From contig JAWOGN010000039.1 in NCBI GenBank assembly GCA_046496815.1, forward strand, positions 1 through 8,648: a DNA stretch of 8,648 nucleotides. Direction: 5' to 3'. The notes beneath the pieces are model-generated. The model was not told where the DNA came from. It searched no databases and was given only the letters and a program-made list of their open reading frames with translations. Below are positions 5,505 through 8,648 of the stretch, piece by piece (the first letter of the stretch is position 1; each line of letters opens with the position of its first letter). The position numbers and the translations under genes are program-made. Source of the stretch: JAWOGN01 sp046496815. Its GTDB lineage: Bacteria > Desulfobacterota > DSM-4660 > Desulfatiglandales > Desulfatiglandaceae.

Positions 5505-6293
5505 TCATGCGGGACTCATCAACGGCACTTTCACCGAAAAGACGGCTCCCTTCCCCGCATCGCTTTCAAGAAATAACTCCCCGCCCATATCTTCAACCAA
5601 CGTCATGACACCGGCCAAGCCCAAGCCGTGGCCTCTGACGGTGTGAGCGTCTGAGGCATCCATCTGGAAATAACTCTCAAAGATCTTCTTATGGTAAACA
5701 GAGGGGATACCCTCTCCGTCATCCTTTACAAAAATGACAAGATGGCGATCCGTCTTGTCGACTTTCAATTCCACCTGTTTGTTTCGGTATTTCAGGGCGT
5801 TGTTCAGGAGATTTCTCAAAATTTGAACGAGTTTGAGTTGATCCAAGTAGATCTCCTGGCACCAAAGTCCTTCATCGATAATGAGTCGAAGTCCTTTTTC
5901 CTCCAATGTCTCCCTGAACATTTCAAGATTGGTGCAACCCCTTATTCTTTCTGACGTACCGGAGTCGGCAAGATCAAAAATCTCCACGAGTGCCTGCTCG
6001 AGCAGCGTTGAGATTCGAATATTTGTGGGCGTAATAACCCCCTTCCTGGCTCTTCCCAGTTCAAGCGCATCATTTACCAGCGTCTGAGTAACCTTGGTAT
6101 TTCTCAATGCCCGCATCAGAACCTTTTCTTGCTTGTCTGTGAGAGCGCCGTATTTTTCCACCCTGGTTAACAATGAAACAATGCCGGCTTCAATGACCGC
6201 CAGAGGCACTTTGAGATCATGAATCAGGAGGTCAATTTTGATTCTTCTTCGGTCCATGAAGGAACCGTTGTCCTGGCCATAATCATTGTTCAT
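5505..6293 (-). CDS. Soluble sensor-less histidine kinase (HisKA + HATPase_c)
   Basis: From ATG 6293 the protein has 262 residues and begins just before the DHp domain. The H-box is LLIHDLKVPL with acceptor His25. The catalytic domain has an N-box RNLLNNALKY (160-169), G1 DDGEGIP (191-197), F-box IFESYFQM (204-211) and G2 GHGLGLA (221-227). No transmembrane or PAS/GAF sensor is seen, so it is cytoplasmic and must sense through a partner or be constitutive. AGCAGG lies five bases before this ATG. A GTG at 6377 with GAGGGG nine bases upstream would add 28 basic, low-complexity residues, and a TTG at 6446 would add 51. A candidate promoter overlaps the GTG, which argues against the long form. 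It follows the Memo gene on the same strand. Confidence 0.9.
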   Translation of the reverse strand: MNNDYGQDNGSFMDRRRIKIDLLIHDLKVPLAVIEAGIVSLLTRVEKYGALTDKQEKVLMRALRNTKVTQTLVNDALELGRARKGVITPTNIRISTLLEQALVEIFDLADSGTSERIRGCTNLEMFRETLEEKGLRLIIDEGLWCQEIYLDQLKLVQILRNLLNNALKYRNKQVELKVDKTDRHLVIFVKDDGEGIPSVYHKKIFESYFQMDASDAHTVRGHGLGLAGVMTLVEDMGGELFLESDAGKGAVFSVKVPLMSPA

Positions 6294-6375
6294 CGGCACC
6301 TGCTCGAAAAAAGACGTGTCGGTGGATTTGTTACGTTTGCGAAGAGACCCGGCGCGACTTCGCCTGAATATTTTC

Positions 6376-6404
6376 ACAATATCAATCCCCTCAAAGAAAA
6401 TCAA
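6376..6404 (-). promoter_or_regulatory. Possible promoter of the histidine kinase gene
   Basis: TTGATT (6399-6404), a 17-nt spacer and TATTGT (6376-6381) on the minus strand give 4 of 6 matches in each box. If used, the mRNA starts near 6369 and excludes the GTG 6377 start. Confidence 0.3.
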
Positions 6405-6467
6405 ACTTTGAGAACCTTTCTCAACCGGCCCGTGTGTGCATCGCAAACGAAATATAGCGGCAAAAAT

Positions 6468-7325
6468 CTATACACAAAAAACAACGCCCACGTAACCGAC
6501 AAAGCTGCTGTCCGGCCGGATATCATAACTGGTCGCGTAGGTTATCTTCTCCGCTCTTCGAGCGCCCAGCTCTTTGGCAGCTGCGATCGCGGCCCCCGCA
6601 GCGCCGGAACAGCAGGCATTTCGATTGCGTCGTGATTCTCGAATCACACTCTCCCCGTCCATTTCCAGCATCAGATCCACAACCTGCCTATCGTTCGTAT
6701 TCTTGACCCACTCAACAGCTTCCTCCCCCACACCCTTGGGGGTAAAGCCATAATTGTATCCGTAATGGGTCAAATCCGTGGAACCCAGGACAATGGTCTT
6801 GCGACCGATTTCGGTGGATATTTGGGCGGCCCTCCTCGCAATTTCCAGAGAGGTCGCCTTCGGCGGCACCCCCATGGGAAGGATCCGTGTGTCAGGGTAA
6901 AAATACTTTATGAACGGCAACTGCAATTCTATGGTGTTGTCCGGTTCATACTGCGAAGGTGTTTCCACCTTGAACCTGAATTCTTTCATGAGTCTTTCCG
7001 CAAGCTCGGTATCCACATCCAGATCCCCAAGCGGCGTGTCATAAGAGCCCCTCGCCGAAATATAGGTGTCGCTTTCAGGGTGCAGATGCCGCCCAAAGAT
7101 AAGGCAGCTGTCCGGTTGGCTGAAATGTGTCAGGCATTTGATCACATTGCATGCGATTTTACCGGAGTACAACCATCCCGCATGGGGGACGATACCGCCG
7201 ATCGCATCCCCTTGACTCGGACAAGCAAGACTGGATTCGACGAAAGCCTCAATCGTCCGACGGCATTCCGATTCACCGCTCGGATACCACGAACCGGCAA
7301 AATCGGCTCGCCTGAATTCCTTCAT
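6468..7325 (-). CDS. Memo-family protein (AmmeMemoRadiSam system protein B)
   Basis: The protein has 285 residues, the usual length for the family (PF01875). This is a metal-binding fold related to extradiol dioxygenases; human MEMO1 uses His49, His81, His192 and Cys244. Here the equivalents are PHAGW (His48), GSTDLTHYG (His187) and ACCSGAAGAA (Cys238/Cys239). The second ligand segment reads GRHLHP (78-83) instead of the usual GP(N/S)H, so His occupies positions 80 and 82 rather than 81. TPLGDLDVD (97-105) and the ELQLPF motif (133-138) are conserved. The start is fixed by AGGAGG eight to nine bases upstream; a GTG three codons earlier is too close to that RBS. No AMMECR1 or radical-SAM partner is in the window. 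Its biochemical role is unknown. Confidence 0.9.
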   Translation of the reverse strand: MKEFRRADFAGSWYPSGESECRRTIEAFVESSLACPSQGDAIGGIVPHAGWLYSGKIACNVIKCLTHFSQPDSCLIFGRHLHPESDTYISARGSYDTPLGDLDVDTELAERLMKEFRFKVETPSQYEPDNTIELQLPFIKYFYPDTRILPMGVPPKATSLEIARRAAQISTEIGRKTIVLGSTDLTHYGYNYGFTPKGVGEEAVEWVKNTNDRQVVDLMLEMDGESVIRESRRNRNACCSGAAGAAIAAAKELGARRAEKITYATSYDIRPDSSFVGYVGVVFCV

Positions 7326-7333
7326 CGGGTCCA

Positions 7334-7339
7334 CCTCCT
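7334..7339 (-). promoter_or_regulatory. RBS deciding the Memo start
   Basis: A perfect AGGAGG on the minus strand lies eight bases before ATG 7325 and overlaps the GTG at 7334, which excludes the GTG as the start. Confidence 0.75.
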
Positions 7340-7401
7340 ATCCTTGGCGTCAACATCCTTCCCCTTCGCCCGTTTCATCGGCAAAACACTTCAACTGTTA
7401 T

Positions 7402-7429
7402 GTTACAAAACGAATGCCCGATTTGACAA
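7402..7429 (-). promoter_or_regulatory. Possible promoter of the Memo gene
   Basis: TTGTCA (7424-7429) is followed after 16 nt by TGTAAC (7402-7407), or after 18 nt by TAACAT (7400-7405). No clear terminator separates this from the upstream gene, so read-through is also possible. Confidence 0.35.
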
Positions 7430-7462
7430 GCACGAAGTTTGAAAGAAAACTGTTGAAAAAAT

Positions 7463-8170
7463 TCATGAACGGGGCTGAAAGAGGTACTCCAGGGAGTTCA
7501 AGCTATAGTGGATTTGCATCGAAAGCATTTGAGCATACGAATTGAGAATATTGAGAGCGTTCTTGTCTGCATCCTTTTCCACCAAGCGATTGATTCGCGC
7601 CATAAACCCCTCATTGACAGCCCTGACTCCATCATAGTGCGCATCGAGTAACCGAAGGTCTAAATCCGGGGGTTTGTCATTTTTGTGCTCGAAGTACTGG
7701 CGCAGAAGATACATTGAGGTGGACCGCATCACCGTCTCCTGTGCCGTGGAGAAGGGTAGATGGAAGCGTGCCATCGGCTTGAATACGTCCATCACAGGGC
7801 AGCCGCTCGTGGCCATGATGATCCCGAAAATGGAAGAAAGACCCTCCATAAGAGATGTCTTCTTGAGATAGGTTCTTTCCGGAGTGGTGCACCGTACATC
7901 GCAGTCCTCATACGAAAACATGCTCTTAAATTCTTCCACCACCTCCTCGATGTTCAGGGCAATCGGGCAATGCGGGTGCTCTATTTTTGTGAACGGGCAA
8001 CACGCACATTGCTCATGCTCCAGTTTGGTCCATTCGGGCGGCCTCTTTTTCAGTTTCTTCCGGATAATGGTAATCGTCTCAGGGTCAAGAACAACCTTGA
8101 AGATCTTTTTCCTTTCGCCCTCAAAACTGAATTCATATTCGATTTCGTAAGATCTGTGTTCCATGGGCAT
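7463..8170 (-). CDS. Conserved-looking Cys/His-rich cytoplasmic protein, unrecognised
   Basis: The protein has 235 residues, no signal peptide and no transmembrane segment. The N-terminal 45 residues are beta-rich (YEIEYEFSFEGERKKIFKVV). They are followed by a metal-site-like cluster: CACC (55-58), then HPHC (65-68). Further Cys are at 90, 94 and 124 (TSGCPVMD). The C-terminal half is helical (FSTAQETVMRSTSMYLLRQY and onward). The CxCC-x6-HxHC spacing suits zinc or an iron-sulphur cluster. The overall form seems familiar from Desulfobacterota hypotheticals, but I cannot name a family. The start is uncertain: ATG 8170 and ATG 8164 both lack an SD. The gene has a long leader with a candidate promoter at 8265-8293. 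It precedes the Memo gene on the same strand with a gap of about 140 bp. Confidence 0.82.
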   Translation of the reverse strand: MPMEHRSYEIEYEFSFEGERKKIFKVVLDPETITIIRKKLKKRPPEWTKLEHEQCACCPFTKIEHPHCPIALNIEEVVEEFKSMFSYEDCDVRCTTPERTYLKKTSLMEGLSSIFGIIMATSGCPVMDVFKPMARFHLPFSTAQETVMRSTSMYLLRQYFEHKNDKPPDLDLRLLDAHYDGVRAVNEGFMARINRLVEKDADKNALNILNSYAQMLSMQIHYSLNSLEYLFQPRS

Positions 8171-8264
8171 ATGCCGAGCTACGGAAGTTCAGGAACTGGA
8201 AAAAACTGCTGCCGCGAATCCGGATCAGATTCTTGAACATTGCGTTCACGATTTAAACGGACAT

Positions 8265-8293
8265 ATTTTAGTTTTGATACGCTTAAAAAGCAA
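8265..8293 (-). promoter_or_regulatory. Possible promoter of the Cys/His-rich protein gene
   Basis: TTGCTT (8288-8293), a 17-nt spacer and TAAAAT (8265-8270) on the minus strand. The -10 matches in 5 of 6 positions; the -35 is weak. The leader would be about 88 nt. Confidence 0.4.
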
Positions 8294-8417
8294 TACGCCC
8301 GGGTGAGATGAATATTGAAAATATGGAAAAACGCCGGATCATGCGGTTCATTTTGGCCGGGTTATTCTGAATATTTCGCACTATCATGTTATCGAAAATA
8401 TCTTATTTTTATAATAT

Positions 8418-8430
8418 TATCAAAATTTTA
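8418..8430 (+). promoter_or_regulatory. IHF binding site (consensus match)
   Basis: TATCAAAATTTTA matches WATCAANNNNTTR at every defined position. It lies 26 bp upstream of the -24 element in an AT-rich tract, a usual placement for bending DNA between an enhancer-bound activator and sigma-54 polymerase. Confidence 0.5.
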
Positions 8431-8456
8431 AATGAAGCCTGGCTCAAGATGCTCGC

Positions 8457-8472
8457 TGGCATTTATATTGCA
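8457..8472 (+). promoter_or_regulatory. Sigma-54 (RpoN) -24/-12 promoter
   Basis: TGGCATTTATATTGCA has the invariant GG and GC exactly 10 nt apart and matches TGGCA-N6-TTGCA. The predicted start is near 8483, giving a leader of about 110 nt before ATG 8592. Confidence 0.65.
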
Positions 8473-8591
8473 TAATCAATTTTCGGCGGCGTGTAAAATC
8501 GTGCGGATCCGTTTCCCGACCGGCGAAAACCCGACAAGGAAACCGACCCATCTTCGCCCTTGTAGTCACTTGAAATATAAGGATTGAACAT

Positions 8592-8648
8592 ATGTTTGAT
8601 GACGAATTTGTAGATAGTCTCCCGGATGAAGTACTGCCGGCGGCTCAA
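8592..8648 (+). CDS. N-terminus of an acidic protein, runs off the right edge
   Basis: Nineteen codons are visible: MFDDEFVDSLPDEVLPAAQ. AAGGA precedes the ATG with about 8 nt of spacing, and a sigma-54 promoter lies upstream on the same strand. The acidic, Pro-containing start is plausible for a cytoplasmic protein, but too little is present to assign a family. A longer open frame on the opposite strand covers the same bases and is considered a shadow. Confidence is limited by the short visible length. Confidence 0.5.
   Translation, partial: MFDDEFVDSLPDEVLPAAQ

Larger units (their letters stand above)
8171..8591. other. 420-bp divergent intergenic region
   Basis: This contains the leftward promoter (8265-8293), an IHF-like site (8418-8430) and a sigma-54 element (8457-8472). 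Small inverted repeats that could bind an activator are TGAAC-N5-GTTCA (8234-8248), AGTTC-AG-GAACT (8186-8197) and TATTC-T-GAATA (8363-8373). Direct repeats TGAATATT (8309, 8368) and GAAAATAT (8317, 8394) also occur. The 8370-8435 stretch is strongly AT-rich and likely bent. Confidence 0.55.

Noticed and set aside
6765..7442. 225-codon plus-strand frame
   Set aside because: It lies antisense to the well-supported Memo gene, whose motifs are clear, and has no SD or domain.
7760..8236. 158-codon plus-strand frame
   Set aside because: It is antisense to the Cys/His-rich gene and crosses its start region; the composition is shadow-like.
8463..8648. 61-codon minus-strand open frame at the right edge
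   Set aside because: It has no visible start signal within the window, a composition like a shadow frame, and overlaps the sigma-54 element and an SD-preceded plus-strand start.

Overview
The window looks like chromosomal DNA from a Desulfobacterota (delta-proteobacterial) organism. The evidence is indirect: moderate GC content, a CooT-type nickel-binding protein, a divergent Memo-family protein, several sensorless or output-less two-component proteins, and a sigma-54-type promoter. No phage, transposon, plasmid or CRISPR gene was seen, so this is a chromosomal stretch of mostly short, independently promoted units. The species cannot be fixed from the sequence.

Left part (1-2250). A membrane-anchored small protein runs off the left edge on the minus strand. 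Next is a minus-strand transcription unit with tRNA-Arg(UCU) and an intrinsic terminator whose 16-nt loop carries a stretch identical to the 16S rRNA 3' tail (anti-Shine-Dalgarno). The 3' part of this unit could be a small RNA. A 454-residue minus-strand protein follows. It resembles the sensor and dimerisation halves of a histidine kinase but has no phospho-acceptor His and no ATPase domain, and its leader is GC-rich and structured.

Middle part (2250-4570). Two consensus-like promoters lie back to back and drive the kinase-like gene leftwards and a PAC2-family protein rightwards. The PAC2 gene meets a sirtuin gene tail to tail with 5 bp between stop codons. The sirtuin is the last gene of a leftward cluster: a small His-rich helical protein, a CooT-family nickel protein, then the sirtuin.

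Right part (4570-8648). About 300 bp hold no convincing gene. A strong promoter then drives a receiver-domain response regulator with a conserved-looking C-terminal tail. It converges on a soluble histidine kinase with no sensor domain, which follows a Memo-family protein (AmmeMemoRadiSam protein B) and an unrecognised Cys/His-rich protein of 235 residues. A 420-bp divergent intergenic region carries a near-perfect sigma-54 -24/-12 element with a perfect-consensus IHF site upstream. It probably drives a plus-strand gene whose first 19 codons are visible at the right edge.

No single coherent new system is evident. The most testable novelties are the anti-SD hairpin RNA, the His-less kinase-like protein, the small helical protein/CooT pair, the Cys/His protein family, and the sigma-54/IHF promoter leading out of the window.
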